From assembly GCF_001548395.1 (NCBI RefSeq), contig NZ_AP017367.1, positions 2,517,001 to 2,581,000 of the forward strand: a stretch of 64,000 nt of DNA. Direction: 5' to 3'. Shown one piece after another: positions 25,525 through 33,013 of the stretch. Within the stretch, counting starts at the first letter, position 1. Every line of letters starts with the position of its first letter. The notes under the pieces were generated by a model, which searched no databases, was not told the origin of the DNA, and worked only from the letters and a program-made list of their open reading frames with translations. The translations under genes and the position numbers were made by a program. The DNA comes from Leptolyngbya sp. O-77 (GTDB lineage: Bacteria > Cyanobacteriota > Cyanobacteriia > Elainellales > Elainellaceae).

Positions 25525-26334
25525 ATGGGACTGTCTATCATCCAGGTCGATGCTTTTACCTCGGTGCCCTTTGCCGGAAATCCGGCTGCGGTGTGTGTGT
25601 TGTCTGCGCCCCACTCAGACGAGTGGATGCAGGCGGTGGCCCGCGAGATGAACCTGTCGGAAACGGCATTTTTGCTGCCAGAGACAGATGGCTATCGGCT
25701 GCGCTGGTTTACGCCTGCGGTGGAAGTGGCGCTGTGCGGTCATGCCACACTGGCCAGCGCCCATGTGCTGTGGAGCGAGGGGCATTTGGCACCGGGGGCG
25801 ATCGCCCGATTTTACACCCTCAGCGGTCGGCTCACTGCCACTCAGCAGGGCGACTGGATTGAGCTAGATTTTCCGGCAACGCGGTGTACCCCCATCGACC
25901 CACCAGCGGGTCTGCTGGATGCGCTGGGCTTAGAACCAGGAACACAGGCGATCGCCGTGAGCAAAAACCAGTTTGATTATCTAGTCGAGGTCGCCTCTCT
26001 AGAGATTGTGCGTCAGCTTGCGCCGGATTTTACTCGCCTGCGGACATTGCCCGTGCGCGGCGTAATCGTCACAAGTCGCGCCGAAGTAGACTCCGAGTAT
26101 GACTTTATCTCACGCTTTTTTGCCCCCGGCTCTGGTGTGGATGAAGACCCGGTGACGGGTTCCGCCCACTGCGCCCTAGCTCCCTACTGGGGCGATCGCC
26201 TGAGTAAGGATACGTTTCTTGCCTATCAGGCTTCGGCACGGGGTGGCGTGGTGAAGGCTCGGCTGGCGGGCGATCGGGTGTTTTTGGGTGGGCAAGCAGT
26301 GACCGTGCTGCGGGGTGAGTTGGTTCAGAGTTAG
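25525..26334 (+). CDS. PhzF-family phenazine biosynthesis-like isomerase/epimerase
   Basis: 269 residues starting MGLSIIQVDAFTSVPFAGNPAAV, the family signature. The catalytic Glu lies in MNLSETAFLLP near residue 45; the second half carries SRFFAPGSGVDEDPVTGSAHCAL near 193-215. PhzF-fold enzymes catalyse proton shifts or isomerisations on small acids; outside phenazine producers the substrates are mostly unknown. No phenazine genes occur nearby, so a general metabolic role is more likely. Confidence 0.9.
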   Translation: MGLSIIQVDAFTSVPFAGNPAAVCVLSAPHSDEWMQAVAREMNLSETAFLLPETDGYRLRWFTPAVEVALCGHATLASAHVLWSEGHLAPGAIARFYTLSGRLTATQQGDWIELDFPATRCTPIDPPAGLLDALGLEPGTQAIAVSKNQFDYLVEVASLEIVRQLAPDFTRLRTLPVRGVIVTSRAEVDSEYDFISRFFAPGSGVDEDPVTGSAHCALAPYWGDRLSKDTFLAYQASARGGVVKARLAGDRVFLGGQAVTVLRGELVQS

Positions 26335-26635
26335 CAGTCAGCCCACAGGAATTGGGAGCTAATTTACTTCGATTTACGAACGGCAGCTAAATATCCTTCC
26401 GATCCTTTGATTCAATGAGGTGTTAGAAGCTGCGCTGTTCCGATGGCATTTCCAATGAATAACCTAATGCCTCAATTGCTTCTCTCTCAAATTGAGAACT
26501 TCTAATCTCGTCCAAATTAGCTGACATTATTGGTTGACACAAAAAGATTTTCAAAGCCATAGTTGCAAATGGCGATGAGAACATCGCAACTCAGGTATTG
26601 AATCACAATTCTTTCATTTTTTAAGGAGACCTTCA
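26335..26635. other. Intergenic region before the small-gene run
   Basis: About 300 AT-richer bases with no supported gene; there is no HIP1 octamer here, unlike the flanking genes. It probably contains the promoter for the small genes that follow. Confidence 0.35.
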
Positions 26636-26773
26636 ATGGAGGCTTCTGGCAGTAGTTGCTTTTTTGCAACACTTCAGGAAACCACTCTGTCTGACAAAGA
26701 CGCTGACCCTCACCCTGCGCGTGGTCTGGGGGCGATTAGTTTGGTGAATCTGCCCAAGGTGACTCTAGCTTAG
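26636..26773 (+). CDS. Small hypothetical protein, 45 residues
   Basis: ATG at 26636 is preceded by TTAAGGAGAC, an excellent ribosome binding site at the right distance. The peptide begins MEASGSSCFFATLQETTL and ends in PKVTLA; it is not hydrophobic enough for a membrane segment. A perfect 7-bp hairpin (26761-26777) overlaps the stop codon. A DKDADPHP segment resembles a TDAEPHA segment in the broken frame that follows, so these may be paralogues. No known family recognised. Confidence 0.45.
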   Translation: MEASGSSCFFATLQETTLSDKDADPHPARGLGAISLVNLPKVTLA

Positions 26774-26777
26774 AGTC
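26761..26777 (+). terminator. Perfect hairpin over the stop codon of the 45-residue gene
   Basis: GACTCTA, loop GCT, TAGAGTC; the TAG stop is part of the stem. There is no T-run, so it could attenuate or protect mRNA rather than terminate. Confidence 0.4.
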
Positions 26778-26830
26778 CTAGGTTCATCTCCTGATCGCCA
26801 CTGGGCACGGCGATTGTACTGATAAAGGAG

Positions 26831-27040
26831 ATGAACGATGCAAAGCTTGTGTAGTTTTCCCATTGGCTAGGCTGCAAGGCCTGAACAGACGCTGAGCCTC
26901 ATGCTCAAGCAGTCCGTTCTGCAGCACTGATGGGTATCTGCCTGACCGAGGTGTTGGCGATCGCGCTGGGGCACGTATTGATGGCTGCCTACGAACAGGC
27001 CGTGGCAGAAGGTGTCCAGCAGTTTTTCTCAAAAGTCTGA
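26831..27040 (+). pseudogene. Possible decayed small gene with two in-frame stops
   Basis: A strong AAAGGAG precedes ATG 26831, but the frame meets TAG after seven codons and TGA ten codons later. It then stays open to TGA at 27038-27040. The open part reads as a plausible protein (TDAEPHAQAVRSAALMG ... LAIALGHVLMAAYEQA). A DNA segment of this frame (ACGCTGAGCCTCA) matches the upstream small gene. It looks like a paralogue that has lost its reading frame. Confidence 0.4.
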
Positions 27041-27087
27041 ACGTCATTTGAACCTAGCTAATTTACTTGATCCGGGAGGTGAGTCCA

Positions 27088-27267
27088 ATGTTCGTGCTGT
27101 TTGAATTCGTTCTCGATCACGTTGATGATGTGCTGGCAATTGTGTGCGGGCAGTTTCTCAAGGTGCTGTTTGGTCGCTGGATCGATGGCTGGATAAAGCG
27201 TTCTGCTACTCGCAAGGCTGTCCCGGATGAACAGCCCGGTGAACTTTGCCTGCTGCCTTCGGTCTGA
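27088..27267 (+). CDS. Small hypothetical protein, 59 residues
   Basis: Starts MFVLFEFVLDHVDDVLAIV, with GGGAGGTGA immediately upstream at ribosome-binding distance. The N-terminal half is hydrophobic and amphipathic, the middle basic (WIDGWIKRSATRK). No family is recognised. It is part of the run of small genes that leads to mgtE; the shared strong ribosome binding sites argue that they are translated. Confidence 0.5.
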   Translation: MFVLFEFVLDHVDDVLAIVCGQFLKVLFGRWIDGWIKRSATRKAVPDEQPGELCLLPSV

Positions 27268-27291
27268 TTTGTTTGACCACCAAGATACAGA

Positions 27292-27355
27292 TTCACCACA
27301 GAGACACAGAGGGCACTGAGGGATTGCTCTGTGTTCTCAGTGCCTCTGTGGTGAA
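27292..27355. repeat. Dispersed-type inverted repeat (CACCACAGAG family)
   Basis: The left arm TTCACCACAGAG plus GGCACTGAG and the right arm CTCAGTGCC plus TCTGTGGTGAA pair over about 20 bp, with an 8-base bulge in the left arm. Similar CACCACAGAGGCACAGAG hairpins are scattered through many cyanobacterial genomes. Confidence 0.7.
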
Positions 27356-27401
27356 AATTTCCTAACAAACTAAGCGACACATCCACACAAAGGAGGCAAT
27401 C

Positions 27402-27728
27402 ATGAAAAAAACGCAACTCCAACAATTTGCCGGCCCGATCGCCCGCTATCGGGGTGTCAAAGACCCATTCAGCGTGGAATTTAACGCGCATCTCCAGTCT
27501 TTTGCCCATCGGGTGTCCCTGTTGGCTTGCCTGCATACGGGGGGAAAACTTCAAACTCAGGATCTCTATCGGCAATTGCTGAACCTTTGGGACGAGTTGC
27601 AGCCCTATCTGTCTTTGGTGGCTGATGGCGATCAAAGCCCAGTGCTGGAGCAAGATGCTTTGGATACTCGATTGCCCTTGAAGGACACTGCGGGCGATCG
27701 CCTTTCCTCCGCGCTGGATGGCGATTAA
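27402..27728 (+). CDS. DUF7219-like hypothetical protein
   Basis: 108 residues; AAAGGAGG lies just upstream of ATG 27402. The central part, IARYRGVKDPFSVEFNAHL then LQSFAHRVSLLACLHTGGKL and YRQLLNLWDEL, follows the pattern of the small cyanobacterial DUF7219 family (F-N-A-N-L-Q-E-F-A-x-x-V, L-E-T-G-G-K-L). The C-terminal ~35 residues are outside that pattern. Function unknown; position 12 bases before the next gene suggests an operon. Confidence 0.65.
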   Translation: MKKTQLQQFAGPIARYRGVKDPFSVEFNAHLQSFAHRVSLLACLHTGGKLQTQDLYRQLLNLWDELQPYLSLVADGDQSPVLEQDALDTRLPLKDTAGDRLSSALDGD

Positions 27729-27739
27729 AAAAGGGCAGC

Positions 27740-28093
27740 ATGGCGACCCAATCCTCGCGACTCCGTATCCAACTGGGCAGAGCCTTGAGGCAGCGTTATC
27801 GCAGCAAGCGACTGGCATTTTCTCTCTATCGCGCTCTGGCAAACCGTGAACCTATGAAAGCTCGTCAAGAGATTTTGCTAGCCCTGGCCCGGAATGCAGA
27901 ACGTGCAGCAGCAGCCGATGCCATTCGCTTACTGCGCTTAAATCTGCCTGTACCTACAGAAAACACATTTGTCCAACGGCTCTGGCAGCAGTGTCTACTA
28001 TGTTGCGGTCTGCGGATGACTTTGCTGTGGTTGGCATGGCAAGAGAAGCAGGTGAGTTGTCAATGTCTTCAGGTGTTTAGAATTCGCCAATAG
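27740..28093 (+). CDS. Hypothetical protein with a rubrerythrin-like helical segment
   Basis: 117 residues. The stretch LAFSLYRALANREPMKARQ to EILLALARNAERAAAADAI resembles the first helices of ferritin-like/VIT domains (L-Y-R-x-L-A-x-x-E ... E-R-H-A), but the expected metal-binding E-x-x-H is E-R-A-A here, so iron binding is doubtful. A hydrophobic, Cys-rich C-terminal third follows (CLLCCGLRMTLLWLAW). It lies 12 bases after the DUF7219-like gene. This could be a degraded or repurposed ferritin-like protein; low certainty. Confidence 0.5.
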   Translation: MATQSSRLRIQLGRALRQRYRSKRLAFSLYRALANREPMKARQEILLALARNAERAAAADAIRLLRLNLPVPTENTFVQRLWQQCLLCCGLRMTLLWLAWQEKQVSCQCLQVFRIRQ

Positions 28094-28169
28094 TGAATGT
28101 TTCTATTCCAGAAGTGATTCCAGGAATGATTCAAGACCGGATTCAACTGTCAACGAGGGGAGATTTATC

Positions 28170-29546
28170 ATGACGCAAAACACGTTCAAAGAACTACTGA
28201 ACCAGCCGAAGGGGTTGGGTGCGGCTAAGCTAACGGCTAATCAGCTGAGCGTACCGGAGCTAGTGCGATCGCTGCTAGAGATTGACCTACCCCAGCGGGT
28301 TCTAGCGTTTCGGCTGCTGGATAAGGATAAGGCGATCGCCGTTTTTGAAATGCTCAGTCCCGATGGGCAGGCTGACCTGATTCGGCAGATGTCTGATCCG
28401 GAAATTTTGCCGATTTTAGAAGCCCTTGAACCCGAACAGCGGGTTCGTCTGTTTGAAGAGTTACCTGCCAAGGTCACCAAGCGCCTCCTTACCCAGCTCA
28501 GACCCACCTCCCGTGAGGCAGTCGATTTGCTGCTGGGCTATCCCGAAGGAAGTGCTGGGCGGCGGATGAGCTTGCGCTATCTGGCCGTGCGAGAAGGTTC
28601 AAAAGTTAGCGCAGTTCTGGCCTCCGTGCGAGAATCCCAGCTTGGAGATGATGACCTGGATTTGGTGTTTATGATTGACCAGCAGGGGGTTTATCGAGGC
28701 TTTGTCCGCACCGTGCGCCTGATCAAAGCCAACCCAGAACTGCTGATTGAGCAGTTGGCGGACGGACGGGATATTGCCATCAGCGCTACTTCGCCCGAAA
28801 TGCAGGCGGCGCGTTTGCTCAAAGATTACGACCTGCCTGCTATTCCAGTGCTAGACAGCGAGGGACGGCTTGTCGGCGATCTGACCTTTGACGATGTAAT
28901 TGACGTAATCGAAGAGGAAGCGTCGAGCGCGGCCCTGGCCCAAGCAGGGGTCGGGGGACTGCTAACCCGTGACCAGGCCTGGAGTGAAAAGTTGGTTCGC
29001 GGGCCAATTCGCTATGCGGTTCAGCTTCGGATTTTGTGTTTGATCATCACGCTAATTGGCGGCATGGTGGTTGGGGGGGTGATTCAAAACTTCGAGGAAA
29101 TTTTGGAAGCCGTTGTTGTGGTGGCAATTTTTATTCCGGTGGTAATGGACATGGGCGGAAATGTGGGAACCCAATCTACGACGGTGTTTGCCCGTGGGCT
29201 GGCCTGGAGCCATATCGATATTCGGCATTACGGAAGTTACTTATTTCGGGAATTCCGCATTGGCGCAATCATGGGCGCAATCTTGGGGACGGTTGGGGGG
29301 GCGATCGCCTATTTCTGGCAGGGTGCCCCTAACGGCGTGCCTCAGCTTGGGCTGGCCGTTGGGCTGTCCCTTTTTGCGGTGATTACGTTAGCTGCCGTTT
29401 TGGGGGCGCTGCTACCCTGGCTGCTTCTCAGGTTGGGCTTTGATCACGGCCCGGCTGCCGACCCGTTCATTACAACCATCAAGGACTTTACGGGACTACT
29501 GCTTTACTTTTACCTGGTTTCTGTGCTGCTGGGCATTGAAACCTGA
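28170..29546 (+). CDS. mgtE: Magnesium transporter, MgtE family
   Basis: 458 residues in the normal order: N domain of helical repeats (~residues 30-135, FEMLSPDGQADLIRQM, LFEELPAKVTKRLL), two CBS motifs (~140-255, FMIDQQGVYRGFV and IPVLDSEGRLVGDLTFDDVIDV) and five membrane segments (~285-455) with the pore signature VVMDMGGNVGTQSTTVFARGLA. In MgtE homodimers the N and CBS domains sense cytosolic Mg2+ and gate the channel. It converges on the pseudo-ATPase gene, and follows the small-gene run on the same strand. Confidence 0.92.
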   Translation: MTQNTFKELLNQPKGLGAAKLTANQLSVPELVRSLLEIDLPQRVLAFRLLDKDKAIAVFEMLSPDGQADLIRQMSDPEILPILEALEPEQRVRLFEELPAKVTKRLLTQLRPTSREAVDLLLGYPEGSAGRRMSLRYLAVREGSKVSAVLASVRESQLGDDDLDLVFMIDQQGVYRGFVRTVRLIKANPELLIEQLADGRDIAISATSPEMQAARLLKDYDLPAIPVLDSEGRLVGDLTFDDVIDVIEEEASSAALAQAGVGGLLTRDQAWSEKLVRGPIRYAVQLRILCLIITLIGGMVVGGVIQNFEEILEAVVVVAIFIPVVMDMGGNVGTQSTTVFARGLAWSHIDIRHYGSYLFREFRIGAIMGAILGTVGGAIAYFWQGAPNGVPQLGLAVGLSLFAVITLAAVLGALLPWLLLRLGFDHGPAADPFITTIKDFTGLLLYFYLVSVLLGIET

Positions 29547-29658
29547 GGGAGGCTTGTCGCAACTGGGCGGGGTGTGGACATCATGCAGAAAGCACCCCTC
29601 CAAGCTCACGGGTTGCCCTAGACCAGATCTCCAGGCGGAAATCTACTGCTGATTACCC

Positions 29659-31866
29659 CTAGTTCTCCGTCCAAAACGGGCGGAGGGCATTAAACAGGGC
29701 CAGCAGGTTGGCAGTGTTATTAATTGCTACCACCAGCACCGGATCGAGCAGCAGCAGAACGCCGAGGGTGGTAGCTGTGAGGTTGGGTAGGGTAATCAGG
29801 GCGATATTTTGCTTCACAATAGCGATCGCCTCATCGGCTAGCTCAAAGGCAGTCACCAGAGCAGTGAGACGGCCCTGGGGCAAGGTCAAGTCAGCAATGT
29901 CTTGAATAGGATAATAAGAATGATGGGTGCTGACGGCCACATCGGCATAGCGCAGAGCGGGATAGTCATCCATCCCTTCCCCTGCGTAGATTACCGTGTG
30001 GCCAGCGGCTTGCAGTTGACAGACAAACTCTTTTTTATCCTGGGGGCTGAGTTCGGAGCGAATGTAGTCGGGGGAAAGCCCCACTTGGGCACCGATCGCC
30101 GCCGCCAGTTGGGGGGCCCCGCCCGTGACCATGTACACGGTCATCCCCCGCTGTTTCAGACCGGCGATCGCCGCCTCGGCCTCTGGCCGCACCTGGGCAC
30201 AGCAGACAATCTGCCCCAGAAAGCGACCCTCCTGCGCTGCATAGACATACCAGTAGCCGTGGTGTTGTCCATCCTGGCTACCTGCTGGCCCGTCAAATTC
30301 TTCAGGAAAGAACACGCCTGCCTGTTGCAGATAGTTGCGGCTACCCACCACCACCCGTTGCCCATCAATCTGAGCGGAGACACCCAGCCCAGGGCCTTGT
30401 CTTGGGTAGCAGGCTTCGCTCTGAGGTAGCGTTAAGCCGAGGGCATTGGCTTCTGCCACGATGGCGCAGGCCACAGGGTGCTGCCACTCGGTTTGGTCGC
30501 ACTGCTCGGCAGCCGCAGCTAAAGCCAGCAGGCCGTGGACTGGGTCGGCGATTGAATTAGGCAGGAGAGATTCGGTTCCAGGGGCAATACGCACTTCAAC
30601 GACCGATAGATCGGACTCGGTCAGCGTGCCCGTGCGGGCAAAAACAACCGTATCTGCCGCTGCCAGAGTCTCAAATACCCGACCCGAGCGCACGTCAATT
30701 TGCAATCGTTGCGCCCGCTTCATCATGGCCAGGATAGCGGTGGGGGTAGACAGGTGAATACCCGTGATCAAATCGAGCTGGAGGATCGCCAATGCTCGCT
30801 CCAGGTTTTGAGTGAGCAGATAGATGCCCACAGAGATAGCGAGCGTGGGAAGGACTAGGGTCTGTCCAACGGCTTTGGCATAGTCACTCAGTTCTGTTTG
30901 CTGGAAGGGAGCGGCCTCAGCTAGCTCCAGTTCTTGACCGTACTGGGTTTCCGTCCCCAGTGCTTCCACCTCTATGACCAGTTCTCCGTCTAGGAGGGTG
31001 CTACCATAGAGAATCCGCTCGCCAGCGCTCCGGGGCAGGGGGGCGGGTTCGCCAGTCAGGGTGCTGAGATCGAGCCAGGCTTCTCCGGCGAGAATGCGGC
31101 CGTCGGCGGGGCTGGTGTCTCCCGCTTGCAGAAAGACGCGATCGCCCGGTTTCAGCTCCCCGATTGCAATCTCCTGGAGTTGTCTCTCCTGCTGAATCCG
31201 CACCCGGTCAATGGGGGGAATGAGATCGGTCGTTGGAACCGCAGTCGAAGCAGAAGTCGCCTCTTTCAGCACGTCGGCCACCTGCGCCAACACCAGATCC
31301 AGGTTAGGAGCTACAAAGTCGCCCGTGAACCCATAAAAAAGGGTCCAGGTGGATTCGAGCAATTCTTCATCGAAGCGACCCCGGATCAGGCTTTGGCGGG
31401 TGCGGTCTAGCAGCGGCACAGCGGCAGCCAAGGTCACGCCGCCCAGCAGCCAAGGAGACAGGGACCACTCTAGGGGCGTGATGAGTAGCGCTAAAGTCAG
31501 TCCCAGAGTCGGCAGGGCCATCCGCTGCAACAGTTCTAAATCCAGAGGGTCGGCGGCGGGAAAGAGAGATTGATCCGCGATTCTGGGCGCAGGTTGATCC
31601 AGCGCAAAGGACTGCAAGAAGTCCCGCAGGCGATCGCACACCTCCGTCACCCCCAGCCCCGGTTCATGCTCAATCACCACAGACTGGGCCCAGGGGTTGA
31701 CGCGGACATGAGAAACGCCGGGGTATTGGGAAAGCTGCGATCGCACCTCCGCTCCTCCATCGACCGCCCACCGCAGCGCCGCTAGCCGCAGCCGCAGCCG
31801 CCCTCGGAGTTGGTGAACTACCTGGATAGTGCAGGGATTAGTGGGGCTTGCCGTCGGGGTTGCCAT
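29659..31866 (-). CDS. P-type ATPase homologue lacking catalytic aspartates (pseudo-ATPase)
   Basis: 735 residues from ATG 31866 (a GTG at 31878 adds four). The N-terminus has an arginine-rich HMA-like motif (VVHQLRGRLRLRLAALRW). The A domain has TGEP at 271. The membrane motif before the P domain is LDLITGIHLSTPTA, without the CPx of classical metal pumps. Where D-K-T-G-T-L-T should be, the chain reads FARTGTLT, so the phosphorylated Asp is Ala410. T-G-D has become TGG (583) and G-D-G-x-N-D has become GEGMDD (629-634). The frame is intact over its full length. It cannot form the aspartyl-phosphate and probably acts as a regulator, partner or binding protein. It is last in the five-gene minus-strand cluster. 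Confidence 0.85.
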   Translation of the reverse strand: MATPTASPTNPCTIQVVHQLRGRLRLRLAALRWAVDGGAEVRSQLSQYPGVSHVRVNPWAQSVVIEHEPGLGVTEVCDRLRDFLQSFALDQPAPRIADQSLFPAADPLDLELLQRMALPTLGLTLALLITPLEWSLSPWLLGGVTLAAAVPLLDRTRQSLIRGRFDEELLESTWTLFYGFTGDFVAPNLDLVLAQVADVLKEATSASTAVPTTDLIPPIDRVRIQQERQLQEIAIGELKPGDRVFLQAGDTSPADGRILAGEAWLDLSTLTGEPAPLPRSAGERILYGSTLLDGELVIEVEALGTETQYGQELELAEAAPFQQTELSDYAKAVGQTLVLPTLAISVGIYLLTQNLERALAILQLDLITGIHLSTPTAILAMMKRAQRLQIDVRSGRVFETLAAADTVVFARTGTLTESDLSVVEVRIAPGTESLLPNSIADPVHGLLALAAAAEQCDQTEWQHPVACAIVAEANALGLTLPQSEACYPRQGPGLGVSAQIDGQRVVVGSRNYLQQAGVFFPEEFDGPAGSQDGQHHGYWYVYAAQEGRFLGQIVCCAQVRPEAEAAIAGLKQRGMTVYMVTGGAPQLAAAIGAQVGLSPDYIRSELSPQDKKEFVCQLQAAGHTVIYAGEGMDDYPALRYADVAVSTHHSYYPIQDIADLTLPQGRLTALVTAFELADEAIAIVKQNIALITLPNLTATTLGVLLLLDPVLVVAINNTANLLALFNALRPFWTEN

Positions 31867-31903
31867 GTCGATTCTCACTCAGCACTTTTCGGTGCTGCGT
31901 TGG

Positions 31904-32599
31904 TCAATCAGGGTTGCTGGGCTTGGCGGTCGGATTGGTCTCTGAAAGCGGATGCTCTGAAAGCGGACGAAAAGTGCCGGAATCTGCCTCGTAGCACCAG
32001 GCGACCCCCTCTGGATCTTGTTCCTGGCTCCAGTCCTTAAAGGTCGGCTGCTGCCGTCGAGGCGTGATGCACTGGGAGGAAACCCCCAACCGTTCGGCCA
32101 AATCTCGCTGGGTGAGCGGCTCTGGCGAAGCGGCGGTCGGCTGCTCTTCAGGGGTCAAGTCGGTTGAGTTGGTTGAATTGGCTGACCCGGCTGAATTAGT
32201 GGGTCGATCTGGCTGCGGGGCAGGTGGGGCGGTTGGTAGGGACGATGTCGGGTCGGAGCGCTGGGCGATGAGCGCTGAAGCCTGTTCTAGAGTGGGTTCG
32301 GGGGCAGGGCGCGACCATCCTTCGAGTAAATCTAGGATTTTCGGTGGCACGGGATCAGCCGAGGGGCGATCGCGAAAGTGAATAATCACCGAGCAAGCCG
32401 CCCGATTAATCCGCACAGCCGCAACGCCCTTCACGGCCCCTAGTTTTGCCTGGAGGGTCGTCGCCATGGCCTCATCGTTGCGGAGGCGCGGCACCTGAAT
32501 CCGCAGCCGCTTTGAGGTCTGATGCACAACCGCATACGCTAGGTCAGGGGTAGAAGGAGCCATAGGGGGTTCAATGGCAGCGCTGCACGGATTAAACAA
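31904..32599 (-). CDS. HMA-like soluble protein with C-terminal helix-turn-helix-like domain
   Basis: 231 residues from a TTG at 32599; the ATG at 32563 is an alternative start. Residues ~20-80 resemble the HMA-like N-terminus of the neighbouring ATPases (YAVVHQTSKRLRIQVPRL) without Cys ligands. A low-complexity Pro/Ser/Asn linker follows. The C-terminal ~60 residues (LTQRDLAERLGVSSQ, then FKDWSQEQDPEGVAWCY) match the C-terminus of the ATPase at 33014-35785 closely. So this is the ATPase's two terminal domains joined without its membrane and catalytic core. Role unknown. Confidence 0.75.
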   Translation of the reverse strand: MFNPCSAAIEPPMAPSTPDLAYAVVHQTSKRLRIQVPRLRNDEAMATTLQAKLGAVKGVAAVRINRAACSVIIHFRDRPSADPVPPKILDLLEGWSRPAPEPTLEQASALIAQRSDPTSSLPTAPPAPQPDRPTNSAGSANSTNSTDLTPEEQPTAASPEPLTQRDLAERLGVSSQCITPRRQQPTFKDWSQEQDPEGVAWCYEADSGTFRPLSEHPLSETNPTAKPSNPD

Positions 32600-32731
32600 C
32601 GCTTTCCAGGTTATTTGTGGCTGGTTGCTCGAACGTGCTAATGCCAGCGTAGCTGATCAAAGTCCTGTGGGGTGGTCGTTATGGCTACGCCCAACAGCAC
32701 CTTACAGCATGATTGATGGATACCCACTCAC

Positions 32732-32890
32732 TTAATGATCATGGGCCAACTTAAAGCATAGGGCCGAGAGCAAAAAGAAAGGCGTAGCAGGAAGCCCCGG
32801 CAAAATGACACCCACAACTCCCACCACGAAGCTCACAACCCCTGCCGTGTAGAGAGCCACCTTTCGCAGATTATTAAGAGCAATGTCCAT
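32732..32890 (-). CDS. Short DUF454 (YbaN)-like membrane protein
   Basis: 52 residues, too short to stand out among longer frames. ATG 32890 is preceded by GGAGG eight bases upstream. The sequence VVGVVGVILPGLPATPFFLL plus SALCF is the DUF454 core (G-x-x-L-P-x-L-P-T-T-P-F-L-L-L-A-A-x-C-F). Family members usually run to ~120 residues, so this one ends after the first hairpin. It sits between the active ATPase and the HMA-like gene in the same direction. Either a truncated gene or a genuine miniature; the strong ribosome binding site favours expression. Confidence 0.7.
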   Translation of the reverse strand: MDIALNNLRKVALYTAGVVSFVVGVVGVILPGLPATPFFLLSALCFKLAHDH

Positions 32891-33013
32891 CGTTCAACCT
32901 CCAGCAGATAGACGACAAATGTACAGTGTTTAATTCAGCCTCAAGAAGTGCCTACTTTCTCCGATTCCGATTCAGCCAAAGTCCTTCTGTCTGCGACCTG
33001 TGACCTTGCCAGC

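Noticed and set aside
26784..27047. 87-codon minus-strand frame
   Set aside because: Arg/Pro-rich antisense frame lacking a ribosome binding site; the plus strand carries the decayed small gene with a strong site.
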